A stretch of DNA of 64,000 bases from an uncultured Tateyamaria sp. (GCF_947497045.1 NZ_CANMEU010000001.1:1-64000), one strand, 5' to 3'. Positions 16,525-25,825 are shown, counted from the stretch's first letter. Program-made: numbers and translations. Notes: a model not told the origin generated them from the letters alone.

Positions 16525-18216
16525 TCAGAAGCTCACTTTCAAACCGATATAGCCGATGGTCTCGCTTGCCTCGAATGCGGGCAAGGCACCTGGCGGATTG
16601 TCGTCGGGTCGGCTCAGTGCTTGCGCGACCTGTACGGTCAGGGTTGCGCGGTCGCGGATCGTGATGTCGGCCCCAAGGCTCGCGCCAATCAGAAAATCCT
16701 GAGACCAACTGCGCAGCTCGGAGGGCTCAACATAGCCGAAATCGAGCCCGGCATTCATGCGCACGGCAATGGTCGGGTTCTCGAACGCGTCCCATTCCAG
16801 CGTGTTGCGCAGATAGAGCCCGGTATCCCCATAGATGCTGTCATCGTGAAACCCGCGCACATTGGACCAGCTGCCGATGCTCACCTGCTCCGTTCCCGGC
16901 AGGACATCGCCGGAATGCTGCGCCGAGAAAACACCCTTGTAGACCAGACCGCCTGGCCCTACCGCGCGCTGATAGTCCAGGCGGGCCTGAACCAGACGGA
17001 AAGTCGGATCAACGATGCTGGCATCCAGCACACCCGCCCCAAACGCGTCCAGCCCGAACCTGCCGCCCACGGCCCATCCGAAGTATCCGTCAGGCAGGTT
17101 GCGGTCGCCTCGCAATCCAAGGCTCAGCACGCTCAACCGGCGGCGCTGGCTTTCAATCTCGAACCGGTCAATGAAACTGCGTGAGCTGGACAGTTTGAGG
17201 TCTGCATAAGCCGCCAGCTTGGACACCTGACCACGCGCCAGCACCCGCTCGGCTGACAGTTGAACGCTGTTGCCGCGCCCCTCGACCTCAAAGCTTTGAT
17301 TGATCCCTTCCAGCGTGAACAGATATTGGCTGTAGCTGAGATCGAGACCAAAGCGCCAATAGCCAAACGGCGCTGTCCAATTCAGTGCCACCGCGTCAGA
17401 GAAGCGATCATCGCGCTGCTCAAACGGGGTCGTGACAAGGCTGAAGCGTAACTGGTCGTTGATGCCAAACGCATTGTCATAGCCAAAATCAAGCGTCGCC
17501 TTTTCCTGACCTGTGCTGTCAAAGCCAAGGGTGTTGAGCGAGAATGACAGATGCCAGGGACGCGTATCCTCAACCGCCACCTGGACAAGCGAGCCGCCAG
17601 CGGCAGCCCCGGGGATAAGTTGGAAGCGCCCTCTGGCGGACTTGGGTGCGTTGATTGCCTCAAGGCCCTGCTCAAGATTGCGCAGGTTCAGCAGGCTCCC
17701 GCCGGGGTTGGGAAAGGCCGTGCTCAGACGTGCATCGGCGGGCCTGCCGTCGCCATAGACATAGCGTTCAACACGGCCAGGGACGATCGTGATGGCCAAC
17801 GACCCATCCGCCACATCTTGCTCGGGGACATAAGCGCGGGTCGTGATATATCCCAAGTCCTGATAATGCTGATTGATCCGATTGAGCGCAGCCCCGATAT
17901 CCGCGGCGGTCGCACAGGTCCCCACGAGGGCCTGATATCCGGGCGGTGGCGTCTCAAACGGTTCAAACCCGCTCAACTCGACCGTTTCGATTTGAAAACA
18001 GGGGCCACCGGCGGCGGGCGCAAACGGATCAGGTCCGGGTGGCGCCTGTTGCGGTGATACGTCCGTGGGCCGCTGCTCTGCCGCGCGCTGATCGAGCCTC
18101 TCGCTTTGTTCGGCTTGCTGACGTTGAATTTCCTGCACGGCACCCGCTGGCACATTTTGCGCCTGCGCACCCACGGCACTGCACGTCACAGCAAGGATCA
18201 GGGCGAGTGGTCTCAT
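16525..18216 (-). CDS. cdiB: CdiB/ShlB-type outer-membrane transporter
   Basis: 563 aa from the ATG at 18214-18216, which overlaps the stop of the upstream gene by 4 bases (ATGA) and begins a good signal peptide (M-R-P-L-A-L-I-L-A-V). A Gln/Pro-rich linker (about 25-65) precedes the POTRA domains (G-Y-I-T-T-R-A-Y-V-P-E-Q-D-V, L-A-I-T-I-V-P-G-R-V-E around 130-165). The rest is the 16-strand ShlB barrel, ending in K-V-S-F with the terminal Phe recognised by the BAM complex. It exports the CdiA protein encoded 119 bases downstream. Length is normal for the Omp85/TpsB family. Confidence 0.9.
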   Translation of the reverse strand: MRPLALILAVTCSAVGAQAQNVPAGAVQEIQRQQAEQSERLDQRAAEQRPTDVSPQQAPPGPDPFAPAAGGPCFQIETVELSGFEPFETPPPGYQALVGTCATAADIGAALNRINQHYQDLGYITTRAYVPEQDVADGSLAITIVPGRVERYVYGDGRPADARLSTAFPNPGGSLLNLRNLEQGLEAINAPKSARGRFQLIPGAAAGGSLVQVAVEDTRPWHLSFSLNTLGFDSTGQEKATLDFGYDNAFGINDQLRFSLVTTPFEQRDDRFSDAVALNWTAPFGYWRFGLDLSYSQYLFTLEGINQSFEVEGRGNSVQLSAERVLARGQVSKLAAYADLKLSSSRSFIDRFEIESQRRRLSVLSLGLRGDRNLPDGYFGWAVGGRFGLDAFGAGVLDASIVDPTFRLVQARLDYQRAVGPGGLVYKGVFSAQHSGDVLPGTEQVSIGSWSNVRGFHDDSIYGDTGLYLRNTLEWDAFENPTIAVRMNAGLDFGYVEPSELRSWSQDFLIGASLGADITIRDRATLTVQVAQALSRPDDNPPGALPAFEASETIGYIGLKVSF

Positions 18217-18740
18217 GGCGCGGTCTGTGCCTCGTAATGGGTCATGGCCGCACTGAACCCGCGCAACGAGACCGGAAACTCGACCGCTTTTTCCCGCCCT
18301 GTCCAAACGCGGACTTTCGCATCAAGCCCCTGGCGAAAGGCAGCAAAGACCGGCCCGGCAAGCCGGAACCCGGCATAGCAGGCCCGTTGGTCGCAAATCT
18401 CGAACAGCACCTTGAAGGGCCTGCGTTCATCGACCTGAATTTCTATTCCGGGCGCAAGATAGACGCCGAGAGGCACGGTGATGACCGCAAAGTCATTGGC
18501 CGCCGCGTCCGGTGTTATCGTCAGCAGGAATACATCTGAAGCCCCTGGTGCCGCTTGGGCGGCCTGCAAAAGCTGGCAGGTTTTCGGGGCGTCATCGGTC
18601 GAACAGACCACACGCCAATCCGAAAATTGCTGCTCGTCAACAGGGGCGCTGATCGGAGTTGCCTGCGCCCAACCGTTGCCCGCACTCCCGCAGACCAGTG
18701 CCAGGGACAGGCACCACACCAAACCCTTTGAACGTTGCAT
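18213..18740 (-). CDS. invasion-associated locus B (IalB)-like periplasmic protein
   Basis: 175 aa with an N-terminal signal peptide (M-Q-R-S-K-G-L-V-W-C-L-S-L-A-L, cleaved near G-W-A-Q). The mature part follows the IalB pattern: F-S-D-W-R-V-V-C-S, C-Q-L-L-Q, V-P-L-G-V-Y-L-A-P-G-I, F-E-I-C-D-Q-R-A-C-Y-A-G-F. The paired Cys probably form disulphides. It overlaps the upstream sel1 gene by one base (TAATG) and cdiB by four, so it belongs to the CDI operon. Its role there is unknown; a periplasmic chaperone or export factor for CdiA is a guess. Confidence 0.75.
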   Translation of the reverse strand: MQRSKGLVWCLSLALVCGSAGNGWAQATPISAPVDEQQFSDWRVVCSTDDAPKTCQLLQAAQAAPGASDVFLLTITPDAAANDFAVITVPLGVYLAPGIEIQVDERRPFKVLFEICDQRACYAGFRLAGPVFAAFRQGLDAKVRVWTGREKAVEFPVSLRGFSAAMTHYEAQTAP

Positions 18741-19549
18741 TACTCTGGCTGCGCGATCTCAACCGCTGCCCAATCGCGCGCAAATCCTTGCGCTTGAGAC
18801 AGGTCAGCTTCGTCCATTTGTTGTGTGAGAGCGTCGCGCAAAACGCGTGCCTCCTGCATGCCACGTGACGCGGCGAGATTTGCGTACCCATGGGCGCGCA
18901 CAAGATCACGCGCCACACCGACACCGCCAGCATAGGCCTTGGCCACTTCAAACAATCCCATCGGGTTGCCCGCCGCCGCCGTGGCCGAGAATTGTTCGAA
19001 AGCTGCAACGGGGTCTTGCTCAAGACCATCGCCCGCCTGATAGGCCAGCCCAAGATAGTTGATCGCGGCGACATGCCTGGCCTCGGCGGCCTCTTTCCAA
19101 TAGCTCACGGCACGGGGTTTTTCCTGGGTCACACCTCGGCCTTCGGCATACATCAGACCGCAATTGAACTGACCATTCGGATCACCCTGATCCGCCGCCG
19201 CGCAAATGAGTTCCGCTGCGCGTTCGTAATCCTGCAATACGGTTTCGCCATTCAGGTACATCAGCCCAAGACGATTTTGCGCCAATGCGCTGTCTTTGGA
19301 CACAGCCGCCGCATAAAGTTCGGTTGCGCGCCCCAAATCCTTTTCGGTGCCAAGGCCCATTTCGAAAAGACGCCCGATATAGAATGCGCCATCCGCATCG
19401 CCTGCCGCATATGCCGCCTGAAACTCAGCCACAGCGCCAGCGACATCACCCGCTTCGAGTGTATCGATACCCTTCGCGACATCTGCCGCGGCAATACCAT
19501 GAAAACACAGGTAAATACCTGCAGCAAAAACACCCCTGAAAACGCGCAC
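18740..19549 (-). CDS. Sel1-repeat (SLR) protein, first gene of the CDI operon
   Basis: 269 aa from the GTG at 19547-19549, chosen because GGGAGG lies 5 bases upstream and a signal peptide follows at once (V-R-V-F-R-G-V-F-A-A-G-I); the frame runs further upstream without support. At least five Sel1/TPR-like repeats follow, with A-x-x-x-L-G-x-x-Y-x-x-G-x-G-V spacing (R-L-G-L-M-Y-L-N-G, N-C-G-L-M-Y-A-E-G-R-G-V, Y-L-G-L-A-Y-Q-A-G-D-G). Such proteins are periplasmic protein-binding scaffolds. Its stop overlaps the ialB-like start. Confidence 0.8.
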   Translation of the reverse strand: MRVFRGVFAAGIYLCFHGIAAADVAKGIDTLEAGDVAGAVAEFQAAYAAGDADGAFYIGRLFEMGLGTEKDLGRATELYAAAVSKDSALAQNRLGLMYLNGETVLQDYERAAELICAAADQGDPNGQFNCGLMYAEGRGVTQEKPRAVSYWKEAAEARHVAAINYLGLAYQAGDGLEQDPVAAFEQFSATAAAGNPMGLFEVAKAYAGGVGVARDLVRAHGYANLAASRGMQEARVLRDALTQQMDEADLSQAQGFARDWAAVEIAQPE

Positions 19550-19670
19550 ACTCACCTCCCGAATAAGCAGTTCGCGAATACCGAGAACATTAACAACTGT
19601 AAATATATGTATTTGCAATTCGGGGTTGTGCCGTAAATGTGTGACACATCCACCACCCTGGTGCGACATG
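19550..19670 (-). promoter_or_regulatory. AT-rich leader of the CDI operon
   Basis: An AT-rich patch (TTGCAAATACATATATTTAC on the minus strand, near 19596-19615) stands out just upstream of the operon. TTGCAA with TGTTAA 17 bases later is a possible -35/-10 pair. By-eye assignment only. Confidence 0.35.
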
Positions 19671-19941
19671 GTGTGTCAGCTTTGTCTTCAACTTGAGTCC
19701 GAAGCGGAAACGGCGACAGCCGGAAAAGAAAAATGCCACAACGCTCTATCGTTCTCCCGTCCATCCGATGAAGTAGCGCTTGCGAAACACGTCTTCCAAG
19801 AATGCGTAGCCAAAGGACAACGTGACCGTGACAGACAAACCGCTGTTTGCCTGGCACAAAGTCCCACCAGCTCAGAAAGCTCTCCATGTCGAAAAACGTC
19901 GGCAAGTCCTGCCTGCTCAAAGGGAGGTCGTTCCAGCCCGT
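19671..19941. other. intergenic stretch between CDI operon and truncated integrase
   Basis: 271 bases. A minus-strand open frame crosses it (19552-19920) but has no recognisable domain, no good ribosome-binding site, and runs into the CDI leader. It may be decayed DNA left when the C-terminal part of the integrase gene was lost. Confidence 0.4.
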
Positions 19942-20871
19942 TCAGCGCGCAACCGGAAAGCGTTCACAAAGATCGGTGATGGCAATCTGATGCCCGCCAA
20001 TGGCCACGGATGTATTGGTCATTTGGTATCGAAACCCATCGGCCAGCTTGCGCGCCACCAGGGCCACGACCGCACCAGACCGCAAGTGAATGACCTGCGC
20101 GGCCCCAGCCACTTCACGCGCTGTCATCACGTCTTCGGTCAGTGCAAGTTCACCCTTTTTGAATGAAAGACCAGACAGCGGCAGTGTAATTCCCAGCCGC
20201 TTCAACTTGTTCACGGTTTTCAGCACATCGCCCAGATGAATGAAGTCTTTGTTGGCAGATGTGTTGGCAAGGCCTTCACGCTCGATCTTGTCCATCCACC
20301 ATGCGCGATAGTCCAGCATGTCGTCTGCGGTTACATTTGCGATTGCCTTGTCACCGCAAACCTCAATGAAATTTTTCACTGCTTTGATGCGAGGATTTTT
20401 CCAGCGCCTTAGCTGATCATCACTTTTCCCCTGCGTCTTGTCGCGGGCCAACTCCCAATAGAGTTCCAGACACTCTGAAATTTTCAAAGCCGGAGGCTCT
20501 ACTCGACCAAGAAGCGCTACAGCCTCAAAATGATCTGGCGTGTCCAGCGGACCACTGATCGACTCGACACGATCAACTATCTGCTCCGTATCCTCGATAA
20601 TCTTTTCCGCAGGCATGTATCGAAAGCCACGTGCCGATGCTAATTCTCTGGCCGCTTCAAAACGCTGTTTGGCGTCTTGTGTGTCGCCTTTCAGTTTCGC
20701 CTCCCAGCCGTCCAACATCTGCGACCAGACAAGCGGCGCTTTCTCAGCCGCTTCCCGCTCACTGTCGGTTCCAAGTGAACACCACACAAAGGTTCGAGGC
20801 TCAATGGACGCATAACGCTTAGGGACTCGCTTGTAGAGCGAGAACTTTTTGCCGCGCTTCTTGATGGTCAT
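19942..20871 (-). pseudogene. phage-type integrase lacking the catalytic domain
   Basis: 309 codons. The N-terminal part is a typical Rhodobacteraceae phage/island integrase: M-T-I-K-K-R-G-K-K arm-binding domain, Y-K-R-V-P-K-R-Y-A-S, G-F-R-Y-M-P, then the core-binding domain D-Y-R-A-W-W-M-D-K-I ending near L-P-L-S-G-L-S-F-K-K-G-E. From there the expected R...H-x-x-R...Y catalytic domain is missing and about 70 unrelated residues follow before the stop. It is thus probably inactive. It sits next to tRNA-Arg, the usual place for an island integrase. Confidence 0.75.
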
Positions 20872-20902
20872 TTGATCATCCCCGGATGCTAAAGACCGAG
20901 CA

Positions 20903-20924
20903 TGTATAGCAATTTGTATAGCAA
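20903..20924. repeat. tandem TGTATAGCAA repeats near the tRNA
   Basis: TGTATAGCAA occurs at 20903-20912 and 20915-20924, 12 bases apart, between the integrase start and the tRNA 3' end. Such repeats are candidates for integrase or excisionase arm sites. Confidence 0.4.
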
Positions 20925-21011
20925 AACTGACGGATCAGATGCGCTACATAATGCAGCTTATCGTTAAGATATTGGTTTTTAAAGGAACTTTTTTCTTGTC
21001 AGAAAAATTAT

Positions 21012-21088
21012 TGGCGGACCGAGGAGGATTCGAACCCCCGACCCCCTGATTCGTAGTCAGGTACTCTATCCAGCTGAGCTATCGGTCC
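21012..21088 (-). tRNA. tRNA-Arg (anticodon ACG)
   Basis: On the minus strand a full cloverleaf can be drawn: acceptor GGACCGA/TCGGTCC, D stem GCTC/GAGT, anticodon stem CCTGA/TCAGG with loop CTACGAA (anticodon ACG), T arm GGGGG-TTCGAAT-CCTCC, discriminator G and an encoded CCA. The truncated integrase lies just downstream of its 3' end, so this is the likely attachment site of the island. No second copy of the tRNA 3' end was noticed inside the window. Confidence 0.95.
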
Positions 21089-21157
21089 GCGTTCGGGCGG
21101 TTTAGTCCTGTGCCCGCGCCAATGCAAGGGGGTATCTGGCCAAAACAGTGCCAGCCC

Positions 21158-22546
21158 TCAAATACCGTCACCCTTGGGCAGGCGGATCGAAAACACCGTT
21201 CCGGACGACCCGGTCCTGTCCAGTTCAAGCGCGCCGCCGTGGCCGCGGATCAACTCGGATGCGATGGCAAGGCCAAGGCCCGTACCGCCCTTGCTTACTC
21301 CGCCCTGAAACGGGGTAAACAGATGCTCTTGCGCCTTTGGGGGCAGGCCGGGGCCGGTGTCGGCAATCTCGATCCACCAATTGTCCGCATCCTCATAGGC
21401 TGAAACGTTGATCTCGCCTGCCTTGTTGGTCGCAATGATCGCTTGTCGTGCATTGCGCACGAGGTTCGATATCACGCGGAACAGTTGCTCGGGATCGGCG
21501 CGCAGAGTGAACAGGGGCGGAATGTTCTCGCTGAGTGACAGGTCATGTTCACCCACCGCAAGCCGCTCACTGTCAAGCACATCCGCCACCACATCATCCA
21601 GCGTGACGACCATCAACGAGGGGCTGGGTTCTTCGGCCTTACCAAAAGCGAGCGTGCTTTCGCACAGGTTCACTGCCCGTGTGATCGAGCCAACCAGCTT
21701 GGGGGCCATGCGCGCCACAAGCGGGTCCTCTGACATCTCGATCCGGTCCGTGAACAATTGAGCCGAGGTCAGGATATTGCGCAGATCATGGCTGATTTTT
21801 GAGACCGCCCCACCCAGTTGGGCCAGCCGATCCTTTTGACGCAGGGCCGAGATCAACTCTGTCTGCATTGAGCGCAACGCCTCTTCGGCCTCACGCAACT
21901 CGGTCACACCTGCAGTGGGGATGATGATGCGCCGCGCATCCTCGGGCGAGGCCGCATAGCGCTGCATATGGCCGACAACACCACGGATCGGTTTGACCAG
22001 AATGGCGCGGACCGCAATGAACAACAGAAATGCGGTAAAGATCGAAATAACTGCTGACAGCACCAGAATGCGCGTGCCGTAGTCGAGCATGGCCATACGC
22101 AGCGGTGCGGTCTCCATCGTGATCTCAATGAGCAAGCCTGCCTCCCGGGTCGGTGCCCCTATGACCCGGATGACCTTGCTCTCGCTTTCGAGCAGACGCA
22201 GCATCGCATCGCGGATCAACACGGGCGCAGTCCCGTCGCGCAGATCAAACGTCGCATCAATCGCCTGGGGCATCGGGGTCGACAGCATCAACTGGCGTAC
22301 CTCGTCCCGGCGCAGCACCACGTTGAACACGCCCGCATTCTCCAGCAGCTCTTCTTCCAGTTCACTGTCGATCATGTCGTCAGCAAGCAGCGCAAGCGAG
22401 GCTATCTGCGCCCTTTCCAACCGGTTTTGCAGGAACTCTTCGCGGAACCGCGCAATCGACGGCACGAAGATCATAATTTCGGCCAGCATTACGAAAATTG
22501 TCGTGAGGATCAGAAAACGGCCAGAGAGTGAATTCAACATGGGCAT
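21158..22546 (-). CDS. membrane sensor histidine kinase
   Basis: 462 aa. A transmembrane helix near the N-terminus (about 10-30) and another about 155-180 flank a periplasmic sensor region. A HAMP-like segment follows, then the H-box K-I-S-H-D-L-R-N-I-L-T-S around residue 250. The ATPase domain has the N box (N-L-V-R-N-A-R-Q-A), G1 (D-T-G-P-G-L) and G2 (G-G-T-G-L-G-L-A). It is the last gene of a three-gene operon, 6 bases after the flavoprotein gene. No response regulator is adjacent, so its partner is elsewhere. Signal unknown. Confidence 0.85.
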   Translation of the reverse strand: MPMLNSLSGRFLILTTIFVMLAEIMIFVPSIARFREEFLQNRLERAQIASLALLADDMIDSELEEELLENAGVFNVVLRRDEVRQLMLSTPMPQAIDATFDLRDGTAPVLIRDAMLRLLESESKVIRVIGAPTREAGLLIEITMETAPLRMAMLDYGTRILVLSAVISIFTAFLLFIAVRAILVKPIRGVVGHMQRYAASPEDARRIIIPTAGVTELREAEEALRSMQTELISALRQKDRLAQLGGAVSKISHDLRNILTSAQLFTDRIEMSEDPLVARMAPKLVGSITRAVNLCESTLAFGKAEEPSPSLMVVTLDDVVADVLDSERLAVGEHDLSLSENIPPLFTLRADPEQLFRVISNLVRNARQAIIATNKAGEINVSAYEDADNWWIEIADTGPGLPPKAQEHLFTPFQGGVSKGGTGLGLAIASELIRGHGGALELDRTGSSGTVFSIRLPKGDGI

Positions 22547-22552
22547 ATGTGG

Positions 22553-23971
22553 TCAGGGAATGAAGCGTTGCACAAGCCCTACCACCCGCTTGACCAGATC
22601 ACTTTCAAACAGGCGCGGGCTGAAATAGGCCCCCGCCGCGCGTTTGTTGACCTCACCGATGGTTGGGTAGGGGGCGACCATGGCGGCGACCTGGCTCATC
22701 TTCATGTTATTGGCCAGCACAAGCGCCCAGAGATTGATCAATTCGCCCGCCTGATGCCCCGCAATCGAGGCCCCGACGGGACGCCCCTTGACCACCATCA
22801 CCTTGATCAGCCCCGTGGTTTTGCGCTCGGCGATGGCCCGGTCATTGTGTTCATAGTGGAACCGCACGACTTCAAGTCGATCACCATGCAAGGTGCGCGC
22901 CTGTGCTTCGGTCAGTCCGACCTGCGCCAGTTCGGGGTCGGTGTAAGTCGCCCAAGGGATGTGGCTGGTCTTGGCTTTGGAGGGCAAGCCAAACAGCATG
23001 GAGCGGATGATGACGCCCGCATGATACCCTGCCACATGGGTGAATTGCAGCCCACCGGCCGCATCCCCGATCGCATAGACGCGTCGGTTGGTCGTCTTCA
23101 TGGCATCATCGACCTTGACGCCGGTTTTCGTCGTCTCGATCCCGGCGGCCTCCAGGTTCAGCGTGTCGGTATTGGTCTTGCGCCCCACCGCCACCAGCAG
23201 GTGCGAGCCGGAAAAGCCGCGCCCGTCCTTGGTGTGTACCGTGACGGCCCCCTCCCCCCCTTCGATCTTGGAGGCCAGGGCATCTTCGGCGATTTCGATC
23301 CCTTCGGCGCGCAGGTTTTTCAACACGACCTCGGCCATTTCCCGGTCGTCCTTGCCAAGCGCCTTGTCCCCCTCGATCACCGTCACCCTTGAGCCGAGGC
23401 GGACATGGGCCTGCGCCATTTCCATTCCGATGGGTCCGCCACCGATGATCAACAGGTGGTCGGGCCGCTCACGCAGCTCCCACAGGGATTCGTTGGTAAG
23501 GCAAGGCACCGTATCGATGCCGTCGATGGGCGGGACAAGCGGGCTGGATCCGGTCGCGATCACGATGCGCCGGGCGGTGATCACTGTATCACCGGCCTGC
23601 ACTTCGGTGTCCGAAATGAAGTGTCCGAATTCACGGATCACCTCTACACCGAAACTCTCGAACCGTTCCTGACTGTCGACAGGTTCAATCTGGGCAATGA
23701 CGTCCTGAACGTGGTCCTTGGCAGCCGCATAGTCGACTTGCGGGGCCACTTCGGCCACGCCATAGGCCGCACTGCGGGATTGGGCGTGGGCCGCTTTACC
23801 GCTGGCAATCAACGCTTTGGACGGCACACATCCGTAGTTCAGGCAATCTCCACCCATCTTGTGCCCTTCAAGCAGGACAACCTTGGCCCCCATCTGACTG
23901 GCACCCGCGGCCACGGACAAGCCGCCCGATCCGGCCCCGATGATCAGGATATCCGTCTTGATACGTTTCAT
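22553..23971 (-). CDS. FAD-dependent pyridine nucleotide-disulphide oxidoreductase (mercuric reductase-like)
   Basis: 472 aa from the ATG at 23969-23971, where the FAD-binding fold begins (I-L-I-I-G-A-G-S-G-G). The redox-active disulphide is present in G-G-D-C-L-N-Y-G-C-V-P-S-K, followed by the NAD(P)-binding G-G-G-P-I-G-M-E and the second FAD motif A-I-G-D-A-A-G. The dimerisation domain follows. The N-terminal HMA domain and C-terminal Cys pair of true MerA are absent, so the substrate is uncertain. It is encoded 5 bases after the TVP38-like gene, a common pairing. Confidence 0.85.
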   Translation of the reverse strand: MKRIKTDILIIGAGSGGLSVAAGASQMGAKVVLLEGHKMGGDCLNYGCVPSKALIASGKAAHAQSRSAAYGVAEVAPQVDYAAAKDHVQDVIAQIEPVDSQERFESFGVEVIREFGHFISDTEVQAGDTVITARRIVIATGSSPLVPPIDGIDTVPCLTNESLWELRERPDHLLIIGGGPIGMEMAQAHVRLGSRVTVIEGDKALGKDDREMAEVVLKNLRAEGIEIAEDALASKIEGGEGAVTVHTKDGRGFSGSHLLVAVGRKTNTDTLNLEAAGIETTKTGVKVDDAMKTTNRRVYAIGDAAGGLQFTHVAGYHAGVIIRSMLFGLPSKAKTSHIPWATYTDPELAQVGLTEAQARTLHGDRLEVVRFHYEHNDRAIAERKTTGLIKVMVVKGRPVGASIAGHQAGELINLWALVLANNMKMSQVAAMVAPYPTIGEVNKRAAGAYFSPRLFESDLVKRVVGLVQRFIP

Positions 23972-23976
23972 GGCTG

Positions 23977-24735
23977 TTACAGGCCCTTTTTGCCGCGCAC
24001 GGTCTTGAGAACGATGGGAAGGGCCGCGAGTGCGCATAGCCCGAGGATTGGCAGCAAGATCGCAGGTTCAAAGATGATGCCCAGATCGGGCGTATCGCCC
24101 CGGTCAAATACCTCCCCCAAGCCTGCGCCCACGGACGTGAACACGACCGCACCCGGAATGATGCCCAGAAACGTGGTCACTGCAAAGCGAAACAAGGGCA
24201 CACCCAGCAGGGCCGGGATCAGGTTGGCCGCAAAGAACGGGACAGCAGGCACAAGCCGGATCAGAAACAGCATGGACCATTGGTTTTCGTCGATGCCATC
24301 CTTGATCTTTTTCTGCATGCCGCTGCCTGAGTCCATCTTTTTGACCAGTTTGTCCCCAAGGCCCAGACGGGCGGCAGAAAAGATGGCGATGGCCCCCAAC
24401 GTGGCCGCCACCACATTGAACAGCGCACCGGGGAAGGTGGCGAACAGGAAACCGCCCGTGAGTGTCATCACCGATGCCCCCGGCAGTGAAAACGCGACGA
24501 CAAGGAAATAGGCGGCCACAAAGGCCAGCACGGTCAGCCCAAAATTTTCATCCCGAAAGGCCAACAGCGCCTCACGATTGTCCGCCAGAGTCTGAAAGTT
24601 GAGGTAATCGCGCAGTGTAAACGCCCCAACCGCCGCAACAAGCGCGATCACGATCAAGGGTAAGCGGCGGGCGAATCCACCTGTTGCTGGTTGGCTGGTA
24701 TCGGACACATCCGTCCCCTTTTCGTCATTGTCCAT
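23977..24735 (-). CDS. TVP38/TMEM64 (VTT/DedA-like) membrane protein
   Basis: 252 aa. After a short cytosolic N-terminus come about five or six transmembrane segments. The VTT-domain signature is present: F-S-L-P-G-A-S-V-M-T-L-T-G-G-F-L-F, then R-L-V-P-A-V-P-F-F-A-A-N and G-I-I-P-G-A-V-V-F-T-S-V-G. Members are putative lipid scramblases or transporters. First gene of the operon with the flavoprotein and histidine kinase. Confidence 0.9.
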   Translation of the reverse strand: MDNDEKGTDVSDTSQPATGGFARRLPLIVIALVAAVGAFTLRDYLNFQTLADNREALLAFRDENFGLTVLAFVAAYFLVVAFSLPGASVMTLTGGFLFATFPGALFNVVAATLGAIAIFSAARLGLGDKLVKKMDSGSGMQKKIKDGIDENQWSMLFLIRLVPAVPFFAANLIPALLGVPLFRFAVTTFLGIIPGAVVFTSVGAGLGEVFDRGDTPDLGIIFEPAILLPILGLCALAALPIVLKTVRGKKGL

Positions 24736-24934
24736 TGCTGAGATGCCCCTTTGTCGGCCCTCTTCTGACCTGAATGTGCGGGCGCGGCACCCCTGAAAAC
24801 AGGGAAGTCACGGGTGCTTGATCGCAACGTGTGCGAAAGCCCGCGAAATGACGCCTTGAAGGGCGTGGTTGAAACATATGTTCGGTGCGTGCGTGAATTT
24901 GTTGCAGTATCGCCATTTTTCGCCCCGCCGGGGT

Positions 24935-24962
24935 TTGACTTGCCCCCTCGCCCCCTTTAGAG
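24935..24962 (+). promoter_or_regulatory. putative rpmH promoter
   Basis: TTGACT (24935-24940) and TTAGAG (24957-24962) are 16 bases apart, about 70 bases before the rpmH ATG. The 24736-25030 gap otherwise shows no gene and no clear cluster of DnaA boxes. By-eye call. Confidence 0.5.
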
Positions 24963-25030
24963 GACGGGCTTCGAATACTGCCACAGCCCCGAATCCGCGT
25001 GGCTTGGCCAACTGACCCGGAGTGATTGCG

Positions 25031-25165
25031 ATGAAACGCACATACCAACCCTCAAACCTCGTGCGCAAACGGCGTCATGGTTTCCGCGCGCGCATGGCGA
25101 CCAAAGCAGGCCGCAAAATCCTGAACGCCCGCCGCGCCCGTGGCCGGAAGTCGTTGAGCGCGTAA
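25031..25165 (+). CDS. rpmH: 50S ribosomal protein L34
   Basis: 44 aa, too short for many ORF finders. [20 protein letters not shown] is the invariant L34 start and K-S-L-S-A its end. GGAG lies upstream of the ATG. First gene of the conserved rpmH-rnpA-yidD string. Confidence 0.98.
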
Positions 25166-25190
25166 ACGCGCCCTCAGGCATGTTTATCAC

Positions 25191-25586
25191 ATGACCCCGC
25201 CGAAGGTCTCTTTGTCCGACACACCCGTCGGAGAAGATGCGCCATCGGCGGGGCCATTTCGTTTGTGCACCCTCAAAGCCCGCTCGGAGTTTCTGCGCGC
25301 CGCCCGCGCCCGCCGTGTGGCCATGCCGGGATTTATCCTGCAAGTGCGCACGCGGCAGGCAGGCGATCATATCGGCATCGGCTACACCTGCTCAAAAAAG
25401 GTCGGCAATGCAGTGGCCCGCAACCGGGCCAAGCGGCGCTTGCGCGAAATTGCCCGCCTCGTGCTGCCCCGTCATGGCACCCCCGGCACCGACTATGTCC
25501 TGATCGGGCGCGCCGAGGTCACCGCCGCCCGCCCCTTTGACGACATGCTCGCCGATCTGCGCATCGCACTTGAGCGTGCGCCATGA
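25191..25586 (+). CDS. rnpA: ribonuclease P protein component
   Basis: 131 aa. Protein cofactor of RNase P, which trims the 5' leader of tRNA precursors. The family core is plain: [33 protein letters not shown] (the RNR motif). It follows rpmH by 25 bases and overlaps yidD by 4 bases. Confidence 0.97.
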   Translation: MTPPKVSLSDTPVGEDAPSAGPFRLCTLKARSEFLRAARARRVAMPGFILQVRTRQAGDHIGIGYTCSKKVGNAVARNRAKRRLREIARLVLPRHGTPGTDYVLIGRAEVTAARPFDDMLADLRIALERAP

Positions 25587-25825
25587 CCCCGCTCGCTTTT
25601 GCCGCCTCCGTGCCGGTGCGCGCCTACAGGCTGATATTTTCGCCATGGGTCGGGTTCAATTGCCGCTATCAACCCACATGCAGTGCTTATGCGCTCGACG
25701 CGCTGGAAAAGCATGGCGGGATCAAAGGGTCATGGATGGCCGTCCGGCGGATCGGGCGGTGTCATCCATGGGGTGGAGACGGGTATGACCCCGTGCCCGA
25801 CCACCCCGAACGGGACGATCCCTGA
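25583..25825 (+). CDS. yidD: membrane protein insertion efficiency factor YidD
   Basis: 80 aa. [22 protein letters not shown] and R-I-G-R-C-H-P-W-G are the YidD signature. ATGA overlap with rnpA. Small inner-membrane-associated protein that assists YidC-dependent insertion; yidC itself lies about 3.3 kb downstream rather than adjacent. Confidence 0.96.
   Translation: MTPLAFAASVPVRAYRLIFSPWVGFNCRYQPTCSAYALDALEKHGGIKGSWMAVRRIGRCHPWGGDGYDPVPDHPERDDP

Noticed and set aside
19552-19920. 122-codon frame upstream of the CDI operon
   Set aside because: No domain or ribosome-binding site, and it overlaps the likely promoter; probably decayed DNA.
24736-25030. Chromosome replication origin next to rpmH
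   Set aside because: rpmH often lies near oriC, but no dnaA or dnaN gene and no cluster of DnaA boxes was seen.
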